Notes under the pieces: generated by a model | Database searches by the model: none | The model's input: only the letters and a program-made list of their open reading frames with translations | What the model was told of the DNA's origin: nothing | Translations under genes and position numbers: made by a program | Shown: positions 1 to 8,294 of the stretch, one piece after another | Position numbering within the stretch: position 1 is the stretch's first letter | How the letters are laid out: every line of letters begins with the position of its first letter | Source of the DNA: Methanomicrobiaceae archaeon | GTDB taxonomy: Archaea; Halobacteriota; Methanomicrobia; Methanomicrobiales; Methanomicrobiaceae | DNA: 64,000 nucleotides | Direction of reading: 5' to 3' | Assembly: GCA_029762625.1 (NCBI GenBank) | Contig: JARVGI010000009.1 | Location: forward strand, 24,288-88,287

Positions 1-169
1 TTAGCATATATAGAATACATTAGAATAATAAAACACCCCCACGCCATTATTTTAAAAATCAAAGATAATTATGCCAGCCGATTGGTGGAACGACCACGAT
101 GATTGAAGCAATTCCAGGGCCGTTTTCCGAATTGCACTTCATAAACTTTTTTATTATTGATAACCAATA

Positions 170-1861
170 ATGCACCGGATGAAACGATCAGTTTTTCGAC
201 AATTCATACCAAAAAATACCCCACATACCAGGTTTTTCTTGCCATATCGCTTGATTGCAGTTGCAATCCTGGTGTGCATGGTGACGGGGCTGGCGGCCGG
301 AAGCGCCGCTCCGGCGCAGACCGGTGCAACGTCGAACACAGCTCAGGATCAGAATGGTCGCACGTGGCTGCATGCGAGAATCGCCATCGACTCGCCCTCG
401 CTTATGGACCAGTTCGGCGCATACAGAGGGGGAACATCACATTCACAGGAAAACCACAGCGAAAGGGAGGCATTCGAGAGTGCAATGCACACGGCATTTG
501 AAGGTGCCGCCCCCCGCTTTGCGGGTGCGGGCAGGCAGATGACCGCCTATGATATCCACACATTCTCCCTGATCACCGATGACGACCTTGCCGATCCGTC
601 CCACGCCGGAGGAGATCGGGGAGTGAAGGTCACCATCCTCTACGATACACCCGGGAGTCCGCACGAGGATTCTCTCTGGAGCCACGAAACCGATGCGACC
701 ACTGTCGCGCGAGCAGTGTATACGAGCGATGCCGAAGACAGGATCGGCACGCTGTCCGTCGTTTTCAAATATAGCGACCAGGAGGATTACCGCCTGAAAC
801 TGACCCTCGATGCAGCCGATGCGCAGAGGTTCGCTGATCGCTGGCAGGACGGGGGTTTCATATGCAGGATGGACTGGTCGGCAGTGGACATCAACGCAGG
901 AATCATCCCCTACGAACGTCCGGACAGGATCCTCGAACCCGATAATACTGCACAGACAACCAGGAGCGGCAGTCCGCAGATCGTTGCCACCAGACAGGAG
1001 ACTTTTTGCAAGGAACTGTATTCTTCTACCATTCTCCTCACTTCTGCGGCCTCGGAGATTGCCCGGAATACCGAGGCCGAGCGGTTTGATCAGGCAGGAG
1101 CGCTCGCCAAAGACCTGATCGATACATCCGATGCGGTCAGGGCCCATACGGAGAACCTCCGCATCGATGCGGACCTCGAGCCTGCCCGGCAGGAATACCT
1201 CCTCGGCGTGGACGAATACCGGAAATCCGCCTCGTGCATCTGGAACGGATCGCGGTACACGGACAGCGAAGAGTTCGAAGCCGCACAGGCCTACCTGAAA
1301 GCGGGCGAGGCGCACATCAACGCTGCATATGCCATGATCGGCATGGAGCCGCTCGACGGCAGGTCGTATACCAGGCCGCCATCCGATCCCTACCCCGGCG
1401 CGCTTGCCCCCGGGAAGCGGTTCGTCTATCGTGATGACCAGAGAGCAAACGACATCTCGGTCATCGTGGACCGCTACGAGATTAAAACCGGGTACACAAT
1501 CAGGGATAACGGCACCTCCCGGCGCTTCAATGCAGAATACGGCAATAAATTCCTCTACGTGGTTCTGCATGCAACCCACGTCGGGCACCGGGGCGACGGG
1601 ACCGAGGAGATCACGACCCCACCGGCGGATGCATTCAACCTGATCCTCGGAGGGGAGGAGTACCATCACAGCACCCCGGACACCTATGTAAAAGAATGGG
1701 GACAGCCCTATTCCGCAACAACCATCGGGAGAAAAGAGCGGCACAAGGGGTTCCTGATCTTCGCCATTCCGGAGACGTCGGATCCCCAGACCGCATATCT
1801 CAGGCTGAATCTTGGAGGAAAGGGACAACCGGTCTGGAATCTCGGGGCGAACCGCACCTGA
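170..1861 (+). CDS. Secreted protein with C-terminal DUF4352-like domain
   Basis: I do not recognise a named family for the full 563 residues. Residues about 20-50 form a hydrophobic segment (LIAVAILVCMVTGLAAGSAA) after a basic N-terminus, as in a signal peptide, so the protein is probably exported. The middle (about 100-370) is polar and looks alpha-helical, with FEAAQAYLKAGEAHINAAYAM suggesting a helical hairpin. The last 150 residues, from KRFVYRDDQ onward, resemble the beta-sandwich domains of archaeal and bacterial surface proteins (DUF4352 type). ATG codons occur at 170 and 179; the second is equally plausible. Downstream lies a convergent gene 36 bases away. Function unknown; export is inferred from the leader only. 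Confidence 0.75.
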   Translation: MHRMKRSVFRQFIPKNTPHTRFFLPYRLIAVAILVCMVTGLAAGSAAPAQTGATSNTAQDQNGRTWLHARIAIDSPSLMDQFGAYRGGTSHSQENHSEREAFESAMHTAFEGAAPRFAGAGRQMTAYDIHTFSLITDDDLADPSHAGGDRGVKVTILYDTPGSPHEDSLWSHETDATTVARAVYTSDAEDRIGTLSVVFKYSDQEDYRLKLTLDAADAQRFADRWQDGGFICRMDWSAVDINAGIIPYERPDRILEPDNTAQTTRSGSPQIVATRQETFCKELYSSTILLTSAASEIARNTEAERFDQAGALAKDLIDTSDAVRAHTENLRIDADLEPARQEYLLGVDEYRKSASCIWNGSRYTDSEEFEAAQAYLKAGEAHINAAYAMIGMEPLDGRSYTRPPSDPYPGALAPGKRFVYRDDQRANDISVIVDRYEIKTGYTIRDNGTSRRFNAEYGNKFLYVVLHATHVGHRGDGTEEITTPPADAFNLILGGEEYHHSTPDTYVKEWGQPYSATTIGRKERHKGFLIFAIPETSDPQTAYLRLNLGGKGQPVWNLGANRT

Positions 1862-1897
1862 CCGCGCAGGAGCCCGATCCCCCGACCACGGTGGTGG

Positions 1898-2302
1898 TTA
1901 GTGTTCGGGGTGATGGAGCGCGGTTTTGCGCCACCAGAGGATGTCCCCCTCCTCCACCTTCAGCACCTTCAGGGGGATCACGTCAATGTCTTCGGTCACA
2001 GCCGAAATCTCGGCGCCGGTGGGAACGAAGAGAATCGGGCGTGTCACCTTCACATCCTGTGACGCAAGCGCTGAGAGGCGGTCCTGGAGATCGCGGACAA
2101 CGTCCGCCGGAACCTTTGTATCGATGCGCACATCCACCGGATACCGCTGAGTAGTGCCAAAACGCCTGCGCCAGACCTGGTAGTCGAAGGTCACCGAACC
2201 CCATGACGGATCACGCTCGATCTGCCAGCCCTCCGCTTCAGGGAATTTTTTCTTCAATTCACGCTCAATGTATGAATGCATAGAATCTTGCGCAAAACCC
2301 AT
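1898..2302 (-). CDS. Conserved hypothetical protein, tandem paralogue 1
   Basis: A 134-residue protein that is clearly homologous to the next minus-strand gene (2435-2839). Both begin MGFA, continue with an aromatic-rich SYIER/SYVER helix and FPE-x-EGW, and end with a VPTGAEISAV / VPEGANLSAV stretch, then DIDV and a VEEGDILW / VEGGDVIW strand. The alternating basic and hydrophobic N-terminal half and the PVDVRI / LVEVAL strands recall a small restriction-endonuclease-like or nucleotide-binding fold, but I see no catalytic signature I would rely on. No signal peptide or membrane segment. The two copies are on the same strand 132 bases apart, indicating local duplication. Function unknown. Confidence 0.75.
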   Translation of the reverse strand: MGFAQDSMHSYIERELKKKFPEAEGWQIERDPSWGSVTFDYQVWRRRFGTTQRYPVDVRIDTKVPADVVRDLQDRLSALASQDVKVTRPILFVPTGAEISAVTEDIDVIPLKVLKVEEGDILWWRKTALHHPEH

Positions 2303-2434
2303 CGATCACTCACCTGAACAATCATACTGCTCGTGCACCCTTAAGCCTATCTCCACCATCGTCCCGGCGAGCACGGGAGTGCCGCTACCGCAACCACATG
2401 CAGCACAGGAAAGGTGGGGGGCGTGGTATCAGAT

Positions 2435-2839
2435 TCAGGATTCTGTGGCTCCGACGGTCCGCTTTTTTGTCCAGATGACGTCCCCCCCTTCCACCCGGAG
2501 GACATCGAGCGCGAGCACGTCGATATCGTCGGGCACTGCCGAGAGGTTCGCACCCTCCGGGACGACAAGAACAAGGGCTTCGATGGGGAGGAGGAGTTTC
2601 TCCATTTTTCCGGCATAGGCGGCAAGAGGCTCGATGTGATCCTCGGTGATGATCGGGACGAGGGCAACTTCAACGAGCACGCGGTGAGTCCTTCCGAATC
2701 GCTTTTTTTGCACGAAATAGTCGGGTACCATTTCGTTGTCACGGGGGCGCCGCTTGATCTCCCACCCCTCGCGTTCCGGAAACATCCTTCTCAGACTTCG
2801 CTCCACATAGGAATACAAAGCATCTTCTGCAAAGCCCAT
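2435..2839 (-). CDS. Conserved hypothetical protein, tandem paralogue 2
   Basis: Second member of the duplicated pair; same length (134 residues) and same block order as the gene at 1898-2302: MGFAEDALYSYVER, FPEREGWEIKRR, RVLVEVALVP, ALVLVVPEGANLSAV, DIDVLALDVLRVEGGD. The conserved C-terminal blocks are closer than the middle region, which suggests that they form the functional core. It is the upstream gene of the pair on the minus strand; 132 bases separate the two, too long for tight coupling but compatible with one transcript. Function unknown; I do not assign one. Confidence 0.75.
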   Translation of the reverse strand: MGFAEDALYSYVERSLRRMFPEREGWEIKRRPRDNEMVPDYFVQKKRFGRTHRVLVEVALVPIITEDHIEPLAAYAGKMEKLLLPIEALVLVVPEGANLSAVPDDIDVLALDVLRVEGGDVIWTKKRTVGATES

Positions 2840-3011
2840 GTTCGTTCAATCCATTCATTCGCCGTAAACTGGTTTAAGGGTTGTTACCGCCCGTATGCAT
2901 GCCGGCACATCAAACGAACGGCCAGTGCAGCCCTGAACACCCCGGTTTTCACAATCCGAGAACGGCCTGCACCGCTCGCCAGAGACTATCGCGAAAAAGA
3001 AGGATTGTGTA

Positions 3012-3084
3012 CGCCCAGGTCGGAATTCGAATCCGAGTCGTCGGCGTGACAGGCCGACATGATAGGCCCCTACACTACCTGGGC
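3012..3084 (-). tRNA. tRNA-Asp (GUC)
   Basis: On the minus strand the 73 bases fold into a full cloverleaf. The acceptor is GCCCAGG with CCTGGGC and discriminator G. The anticodon stem is GTCGGC/GCCGAC around loop CUGUCAC, giving anticodon GUC, and the T-arm loop is TTCGAAT. It lies 15 bases downstream of tRNA-Tyr on the same strand, so the two are probably co-transcribed. No CCA is encoded. Confidence 0.95.
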
Positions 3085-3099
3085 ACTCGCACATAGGTA

Positions 3100-3205
3100 T
3101 CCCGCCTCCCGGATTCGAACCGGGGACATCGCGGTAGCCGCGCGGTCATCATTGACGATGAACCATACTACAGCCGCGCACTCTACCAGTCTGAGTTAAG
3201 GCGGG
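3100..3205 (-). tRNA. tRNA-Tyr (GUA) with an intron at 37/38
   Basis: Minus-strand gene with acceptor stem CCCGCCT/AGGCGGG, D stem ACTC/GAGT, T arm CCCGG-TTCGAAT-CCGGG and discriminator A. The C1-G72 pair is typical of archaeal tRNA-Tyr. The anticodon stem CGCGG/CCGCG is split: after CTGTAG (anticodon GUA plus position 37) about 32 extra bases intervene before the 3' half, the canonical archaeal intron site. The intron repeats a GCGCGGCT stretch that can rearrange the stem into the bulge-helix-bulge needed by the splicing endonuclease. Confidence 0.93.
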
Positions 3206-3362
3206 TAAGTGCACCATTCATATTGGCGGATCAGCGTATTAAAGATTCCGTTTGCTCGCCCCGATGAGAAAACCGGCGCGTCGTAAGCACCCCTTTTTAT
3301 AGTAAGACAGCAATACCCTTTGTTCATGTCTCACATGACAACAGAGGCAGGGAACGTCACTC

Positions 3363-4904
3363 ACGTGGCGGATCGTTTTCTTCGTTGAACAGCCCAACGC
3401 ACCGAACAAGATTACTGTTTTTGATACGACGCTCCGGGACGGGGAACAGACACCCGGTGTCTCCTTCACAATCGACCAGAAAATCGATATTGCCAGACAA
3501 CTGAGCGATATCGGCGTCCATGTGATTGAAGCAGGATTCCCCGCATCTTCAGAGTCAGAATTTGAGACGGTAAGCAGGGTTTGCGCAGAAAACCTGGATG
3601 CAAATATATGCGGCCTGGCCCGGTCGATTCACGCCGATGTGGACCGCTGTATTGAATGCGGCGTGGATATGGTACATGTCTTCATTCCCACCTCCGAGGT
3701 CCAGCGCGTTTATACCATCAAAAAGAGCCAGCAGGAGGTGCTCGAGATCACCCGCGGGATCGTGGCATACGCACGCGAGCGCTGCGACCAGGTGATGTTT
3801 TCCGCGATGGATGCGACGAGAACGCGAGTGGATGCACTCGTCGACGTGTACCGCGCGGCCGTCGAGGCGGGAGCAACCGTCATCAATGTCCCCGATACCG
3901 TGGGCGTCATCACCCCCTCGTCGATGAAGGCGCTGGTCGGGGAGATCGCCGCCGGCGTCGACTGCACGATCGATGTGCACTGCCACAACGACTTCGGGCT
4001 GGCGGTGGCCAATACCATCGCTGCCGTGGAGGCGGGGGCATCCCAGGTGCAGGTCACGGTCAACGGTATCGGCGAGCGCGCCGGAAACGCAGACCTTGCA
4101 GAGACCGTCATGGCGCTCGAATCGATTTACGGCATTGATACCGGCATTGCCACCCCGCGCCTTGTGGAAACCTCGCGCAAGGTGGCACGCTATTCGGGCA
4201 TTTCTATCTCGCCCACTCAGCCGGTCGTGGGGGAAAATGCATTCTCCCATGAAAGCGGGATTCATTCGCACGGCGTCATTGCCAATACCAGCACCTTCGA
4301 GCCCGGCATCATGACCCCCGAAATGGTCGGCCACCGCAGACGGCTGAAACTGGGCAAACATGCAGGAAGGCACGCCATCCACCAGATGCTGGAAGATGTA
4401 AACATCCACCCCTCACCCACCCAGCTCGACGAGATCGTGCAGAAGGTGAAGCATATCTCCGGGAGGGGAAAGAAGGTGACCGACAGCGACCTCTACGAGA
4501 TCGCCGACACCACCATGGGAGTGAACGGGCGCGAGAAGGCCATCAAGCTCGACGATATCGCCATCATCACCGGCAACCACGTCATTCCCACGGCAAGCGT
4601 CAGGGCGCATGTGTTCGGGGACGAACGCATCCTCTCGAGCACGGGTAACGGCCCGGTCGATGCAGCGATGAATGCACTGCTCGGGATGGCACGTATCCCC
4701 GTCCAGCTCAAGGAGTTCAACGTGGCCGCCATCTCGGGAGGCACCGATGCACTGGGGCACGTCACCATCGCGGTGGAGGACGAACAGGGGCGTATCTTCG
4801 ATGCGAGCTCGTCGTCCGACGACATCGTCCTCGCATCAGTGGAAGCCATGATCAACGCGCTGAACCTGGTCTACAGGATCCGCGAGAACCGCACAGAAAA
4901 ATAA
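3363..4904 (+). CDS. leuA: 2-isopropylmalate / citramalate synthase family enzyme (start unresolved)
   Basis: Homocitrate/isopropylmalate synthase superfamily enzyme for leucine or isoleucine precursor synthesis from acetyl-CoA and a 2-oxoacid. The HMGL-like TIM barrel shows [12 protein letters not shown] (catalytic Arg and metal Asp), the metal-binding [13 protein letters not shown] and [11 protein letters not shown]. The C-terminal part ([19 protein letters not shown] onward) is the LeuA regulatory dimer domain, which rules out the short AksA type. The frame is open from 3339, but I find no ATG, GTG or TTG before the GTG at 3522, which would remove the catalytic TLRDGEQ motif. An ATG at 3326 is in another frame and ends at a TGA near 3386. 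The start given is the ACG just before the conserved WRIVFF strand. Either a frameshift, a non-canonical start or a sequence error is present. LeuA versus CimA cannot be settled by eye. Confidence 0.85.
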   Translation, partial: TWRIVFFVEQPNAPNKITVFDTTLRDGEQTPGVSFTIDQKIDIARQLSDIGVHVIEAGFPASSESEFETVSRVCAENLDANICGLARSIHADVDRCIECGVDMVHVFIPTSEVQRVYTIKKSQQEVLEITRGIVAYARERCDQVMFSAMDATRTRVDALVDVYRAAVEAGATVINVPDTVGVITPSSMKALVGEIAAGVDCTIDVHCHNDFGLAVANTIAAVEAGASQVQVTVNGIGERAGNADLAETVMALESIYGIDTGIATPRLVETSRKVARYSGISISPTQPVVGENAFSHESGIHSHGVIANTSTFEPGIMTPEMVGHRRRLKLGKHAGRHAIHQMLEDVNIHPSPTQLDEIVQKVKHISGRGKKVTDSDLYEIADTTMGVNGREKAIKLDDIAIITGNHVIPTASVRAHVFGDERILSSTGNGPVDAAMNALLGMARIPVQLKEFNVAAISGGTDALGHVTIAVEDEQGRIFDASSSSDDIVLASVEAMINALNLVYRIRENRTEK

Positions 4905-4911
4905 AAAGAGA

Positions 4912-5274
4912 TCAGGTCGCCGTGGGGGGGGCTCCCCCTTCCAGCGCACTTTTCACCTGCGCCTGCAGCTGTTCGAATTTGCCCGTAAGCGCGGTTTCCT
5001 GTTTTTCAAGTGATTTGATGCGCAGCTCGAGGGTCTCCACTTTCTCTTCCAGCGACGAAAGAACCTTCTGGCGGTCCTGCTGCATGAGTACGGAACCGAT
5101 ATTGACAAAGACTTCCGAGTCGTCGGAGACATCTTTCAGTTCTTCATGGGCACGCTTTGCTTCCTTCACTGCCATCTCGAACTGGGCTTTCTGCGTCACC
5201 ACGGTCTGCAGCTGCTGCTGGATCTGCTGCAGCATGACCAGTTGATTCTGGACTTTCGGGGGGATATTATTCAT
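4912..5274 (-). CDS. pfdB: Prefoldin subunit beta
   Basis: Small all-helical chaperone subunit of the archaeal alpha2-beta4 prefoldin that delivers unfolded proteins to the thermosome. The sequence is two long coiled-coil helices flanking the conserved centre (VFVNIGSVLMQQDR), with the N-terminal PPKVQNQLVMLQQIQQQLQ typical of PfdB. I chose the ATG at 5274 (MNNIPPKV) because a GGAG lies about 10 bases upstream. An upstream TTG at 5283 is too close to that site. It overlaps the end of the pcc1 gene by 8 bases and is the last gene of the minus-strand superoperon. Confidence 0.93.
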   Translation of the reverse strand: MNNIPPKVQNQLVMLQQIQQQLQTVVTQKAQFEMAVKEAKRAHEELKDVSDDSEVFVNIGSVLMQQDRQKVLSSLEEKVETLELRIKSLEKQETALTGKFEQLQAQVKSALEGGAPPTAT

Positions 5275-5506
5275 TTTCAACAATCTCCTGCATCTCTTTT
5301 GCGATATTTATCAAACGTAGCCAGGTGTTTAATGCCGCGCGAAGCGAAGGGAGATCGGCGGCTTTCACCCGGAGTACGAGGGTTTCATTCTCTTCCATCC
5401 AGAGCTCCGCACTGGATTTCCCCATGACCTCAAGTTCCGGTTTGACCGCGTCATAGATGCGTCCCATAGGGGATCCCGCGAACCTGAAGATGGCTTCGTG
5501 CTTCAT
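5267..5506 (-). CDS. pcc1: KEOPS complex subunit Pcc1
   Basis: A 79-residue protein matching the small Pcc1 subunit of the KEOPS complex, which makes the universal tRNA modification t6A37 together with Kae1, Bud32 and Cgi121. Visible hallmarks are an N-terminal strand with AIFRFAG, the helix IYDAVKPELE, and the C-terminal LRAALNTWLRLINIAKEM, equivalent to the conserved D/LRAALNS-W/Y-LR helix. Pcc1 forms the dimerisation core of KEOPS. Its place between the Brix gene and prefoldin beta is the conserved euryarchaeal order. It overlaps brix by 4 bases at its start and pfdB at its end. Confidence 0.85.
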   Translation of the reverse strand: MKHEAIFRFAGSPMGRIYDAVKPELEVMGKSSAELWMEENETLVLRVKAADLPSLRAALNTWLRLINIAKEMQEIVENE

Positions 5507-5901
5507 TGGCTCAGTCTGAGGATGTAGTGTCTCCTCTGTGGACCATCGAATTCCAGCGTAGAAGACGCTCCTTCCGTCTTCAAAACATCTAGGTATCGTC
5601 CCAGAGATTCATAAAGCGTTTGGTTCCCCGTGCGAAGGCCGCGTACGAGATCGCCGCGGCGGGACGCCACCGAGAACGAGGAGAACGCAACGACGGCGAC
5701 CACACCCCCCTCCCGGTACACCTCGAACATGAACTTCCGTCCCTGCTTGGAGACAAGAATCACAAGGCCATCCGGATCAAGAATCTCGGAGAGGCCGGCC
5801 TTGCCCCGGGGATGGTACCGCCCTTCGAGGGTGAACGCAAGATCCTTTCCGAATGTCCGTAGTTCAGGAGCAGGTTTGCGGGAGGTGGTAACAAAGATCA
5901 T
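5503..5901 (-). CDS. Brix-domain ribosome biogenesis protein
   Basis: A 132-residue archaeal Brix/Imp4-type protein, related to eukaryotic Imp4, Rpf1 and Brix factors that act in rRNA processing and subunit assembly. The N-terminal [22 protein letters not shown] is the recognisable signature of the archaeal single-domain version, followed by a [11 protein letters not shown] turn. Its ATG overlaps the stop codon of rpoP (ATGA arrangement), indicating translational coupling. Its neighbours, rpoP upstream and pcc1 downstream, follow the standard archaeal order. Confidence 0.88.
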   Translation of the reverse strand: MIFVTTSRKPAPELRTFGKDLAFTLEGRYHPRGKAGLSEILDPDGLVILVSKQGRKFMFEVYREGGVVAVVAFSSFSVASRRGDLVRGLRTGNQTLYESLGRYLDVLKTEGASSTLEFDGPQRRHYILRLSQ

Positions 5902-6029
5902 CGGGCCTTGAGATCTTTGATGCCGGCCCCGCGTTCCTTGAAAAGTATTCGGTGTCCGCAGTACGGACAGCGGACATTAACGTCGATTTCCACCCGGTGC
6001 TTGCACCGCGCACACTTGTATCCGGCCAC
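5898..6029 (-). CDS. rpoP: DNA-directed RNA polymerase subunit P
   Basis: A 43-residue zinc-binding subunit of archaeal RNA polymerase (homologue of eukaryotic Rpb12), too short for ordinary gene finders. Read on the minus strand from GTG, the product is [20 protein letters not shown] followed by [12 protein letters not shown] and ending GIKDLKAR. The two CxxC pairs (CARC and CPYC) form the zinc ribbon. The GTG start lies 7 bases from the end of rpl37ae, and the TGA stop overlaps the ATG of the Brix gene, so all three are coupled. Confidence 0.92.
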   Translation of the reverse strand: MAGYKCARCKHRVEIDVNVRCPYCGHRILFKERGAGIKDLKAR

Positions 6030-6035
6030 GCCCGA

Positions 6036-6326
6036 TCACTCCTTGATCAGCGAACGCTCGATTGTCCGGATGGCGACTTTCAGGTTCGGCGTTTCGGGGA
6101 CGTATGCGCCGCCGGCGAATTTAAACCCGCATTTACGGCATTCCCAGATCCCCGTTCCCTTGCGGGAGACGGAGAGCGTATCGCAGCGGGGGCATACCTG
6201 CCGGGCGCGGGAGATTTTCTCGATCTGGTTGACGCGCTTGCGGATAAAACGACCGTATCTAGGTCCAAATCGTCCCGAGCTCCCGGTTACCCGGCCTTTT
6301 GCCTTATGTTTGCCTTTCTTTGCCAT
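6036..6326 (-). CDS. rpl37ae: 50S ribosomal protein L37Ae
   Basis: Ribosomal protein of the large subunit, 96 residues, with the lysine-rich N-terminus MAKKGKHKAKGRVTGSSGRF and a C4 zinc ribbon (CPRCDTL ... CRKCGF). Length and motif spacing match the family. In many euryarchaea the exosome genes rrp4, rrp41 and rrp42 lie directly upstream, but here the preceding gene is sbds with only 52 bases between them. Co-transcribed with rpoP downstream. Confidence 0.95.
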   Translation of the reverse strand: MAKKGKHKAKGRVTGSSGRFGPRYGRFIRKRVNQIEKISRARQVCPRCDTLSVSRKGTGIWECRKCGFKFAGGAYVPETPNLKVAIRTIERSLIKE

Positions 6327-6378
6327 CTTCGTATTCCCCAGATATGTCTGTATAGATTATACGTCTCTCGTATTAATG

Positions 6379-7074
6379 CTAATCGAGGATTTTCACCTCG
6401 CCCTCCCCTTTCGTGAGGCGGTTGATAAGATCGTAGAACTCTTCCTGGATGCCCGCAGGGATGGTCAGCACGCAGATCCATGACCCGTCGCTCTGCCACT
6501 GCTCGCGCTGCACCGATGTTGCAGCCTGAATCTCTCCGTATGCCCGCGCCGCATAATCGGGAGGGATTTTCACGGCGAACTTTGCCTCCGCGAACTTGAT
6601 GGGGAGGATGGGCCGGAGCGCCTTGACAGTCTCTTTCACCTGCTCGTCCACGGGCTTGAAGGGATCGATATTCACCTTCGCCTCTTCCATCGCCATCTCC
6701 ACGCGCTGCGGGGGGTGGGGCAGCTTCGTCTGTGGATTGATGGCGTTGCGGGCAATGAACGTGATGACCCGGCGGCGCTTCTCTTCGGTCATCCTCCGCC
6801 GCTGTTCGGCGGTGAGATGGATCTCCCCTTTCCTGATGATATGCCGTGCTATCTCCTCGAAATCCGTCGAATGGAAGACTTTTTTGAGGGATTCCTCGGG
6901 AGCCTTCTCCCCCCGGGAGGCGTTCTCAAAGACGAACTCCGCGGCGACAACCTCCTCCAGATCCATATCCTCCCCGTGGCGGATGCGGGCTGCCTCCTCA
7001 GGGTCGACAAGAACCTCGAAACGCTCCCCGTGGCTTTCGAGCCTCGCCACGACAGCCCTATCGAGTGGTATCAT
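6379..7074 (-). CDS. sbds: Ribosome maturation protein SBDS homologue
   Basis: A 231-residue archaeal SBDS/Sdo1 protein, which with EF-2-like GTPases releases the anti-association factor aIF6 from new 60S-type subunits. Three domains are discernible: the N-terminal FYSH domain ([16 protein letters not shown] ... [22 protein letters not shown]), the central helical domain ([39 protein letters not shown]) and a ferredoxin-like C-terminal domain ([20 protein letters not shown] ... [10 protein letters not shown]). It lies 12 bases from psmA upstream. Confidence 0.94.
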   Translation of the reverse strand: MIPLDRAVVARLESHGERFEVLVDPEEAARIRHGEDMDLEEVVAAEFVFENASRGEKAPEESLKKVFHSTDFEEIARHIIRKGEIHLTAEQRRRMTEEKRRRVITFIARNAINPQTKLPHPPQRVEMAMEEAKVNIDPFKPVDEQVKETVKALRPILPIKFAEAKFAVKIPPDYAARAYGEIQAATSVQREQWQSDGSWICVLTIPAGIQEEFYDLINRLTKGEGEVKILD

Positions 7075-7086
7075 TGCGCTCGCTCA

Positions 7087-7812
7087 CTACTCGGCCTCGA
7101 AACGGTCCACGTACTGCTTGACTTCGTCCTTGCCCATCTTGCGGAAGAGTTCGTCCTCTTTGACGATGATGCCGATCTCGACGGTGTTCACGTCGAACTT
7201 GCCCTCGGTTGCCGCATGGAGCGCTTTCAAGCCCAGCATGATGGCGTCGGAACAGGACATCGACGGGTCGAATTCCTCGTCAAAGGTCTTCATGACCGCC
7301 GGGCGGCCCGTGCCGATCCCGGTTGCCTTGTACTCGAGCAGCGTGCCGCTTGGATCGGTTTCGAACAGGCGTGGTTCACCATCGCTTATCCCGACGATCA
7401 GCAGCGCCGTACCGTAAGGCCGGGCCCCGCCGAACTGCGTATAGACCTGCATGTGGTCGCAGAGCTTTTTAGCGAGCGTCTCCACGTCGATCTTTTCATC
7501 GTAGGAGACGCGATTGATCTGGGACTCGACACGCGCCCGGTCCACGAGCGCGCGTGCATCGCCGACAAGGCCTGAGGATGCGACGCCGATGTGCTCATCA
7601 ATCCTGAAAATTTTTTCAATTGAGGATGGCTCGAGGAGACGGGAACTCACCCGTTTGTCCACGATCAGCACGATGCCCTCATTGCATTTGATACCGACGG
7701 CGGTGGTTCCTCTCTTTACCGCCTCCCTTGCGTATTCAACCTGATAGAGCCGTCCATCGGGGCTAAATACGGTAATTGCACGATCATATCCCATCTGATA
7801 TTGCGGTTGCAT
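7087..7812 (-). CDS. psmA: Proteasome subunit alpha
   Basis: Structural alpha subunit of the archaeal 20S proteasome; seven copies form each gated outer ring. The N-terminus shows the family tag GYDRAITVFSPDGRLYQVEYA (helix H0 and gate), followed by AVKRGTTAVGIK and the RPYGTALLIVG core. It is not the catalytic subunit: no N-terminal Thr maturation site is present. I chose the ATG at 7812, which shares its A with the TGA stop of the RNase P gene (TGATG). Psm-alpha next to RNase P and sbds is the usual euryarchaeal arrangement. Confidence 0.95.
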   Translation of the reverse strand: MQPQYQMGYDRAITVFSPDGRLYQVEYAREAVKRGTTAVGIKCNEGIVLIVDKRVSSRLLEPSSIEKIFRIDEHIGVASSGLVGDARALVDRARVESQINRVSYDEKIDVETLAKKLCDHMQVYTQFGGARPYGTALLIVGISDGEPRLFETDPSGTLLEYKATGIGTGRPAVMKTFDEEFDPSMSCSDAIMLGLKALHAATEGKFDVNTVEIGIIVKEDELFRKMGKDEVKQYVDRFEAE

Positions 7813-8294
7813 CAATCTACCTCCATCTCATCGCGAGTAAAATACAGTGTTTCCTGATTTTTAATACCTTTTGCATATAAATCAACCTTTTGACGCATGA
7901 ATAGGATGCCCGCGTACTCCCTGCCGTCGATGTCCATCCCGTCCACGGTATGCCCCTCCGGAAGGGGGCGGATATGTTTCCTGAGCGCATGGAGCGTCCC
8001 CGAGGTGGCGATCGGGTGGAGCGCCACACGATCGCCGTCCACATCCGTGATCGTGGAGAGCGCCGTTTCAACGAGCGCTTCGGTGTTCCTCCGGCACCGG
8101 ACGATGCAGTGGCCAGGTTCGCAGGAGATCACCGCCATCTGCAGCTCGGAGGCGCGGGCGTCCCCCCAGAGCGAAGTGAGCGCTTCAAAGGCGGCGATGT
8201 ACATCTGCCGCGCCTCGATGCGGCGGTAATGCGGGACGATTCTGGCGAGGATATAGCGCCGTTTCTCCCTGAGCGTCGGCGGCCTCGGCTTCAC
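7812..8294 (-). CDS. rnp2: Ribonuclease P protein component 2 (Pop5 family)
   Basis: Protein subunit of archaeal RNase P, homologous to eukaryotic Pop5, which pairs with Rpp30 to activate the catalytic RNA in 5' tRNA maturation. The N-terminus LREKRRYILARIVP is the family signature, followed by an RRM-like alpha-beta fold (MYIAAFEALTSLWGDARASE, ISCEPGHCIVRC). At 160 residues it is slightly longer than average because of a C-terminal extension. It abuts the Rpp30 gene with no gap, and psmA starts on its stop codon. Confidence 0.9.
   Translation of the reverse strand: MKPRPPTLREKRRYILARIVPHYRRIEARQMYIAAFEALTSLWGDARASELQMAVISCEPGHCIVRCRRNTEALVETALSTITDVDGDRVALHPIATSGTLHALRKHIRPLPEGHTVDGMDIDGREYAGILFMRQKVDLYAKGIKNQETLYFTRDEMEVD

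Noticed and set aside
443..1828. Long minus-strand open frame under the first secreted protein
   Set aside because: The plus-strand frame has a signal peptide and domain structure; the antisense product has no family resemblance.
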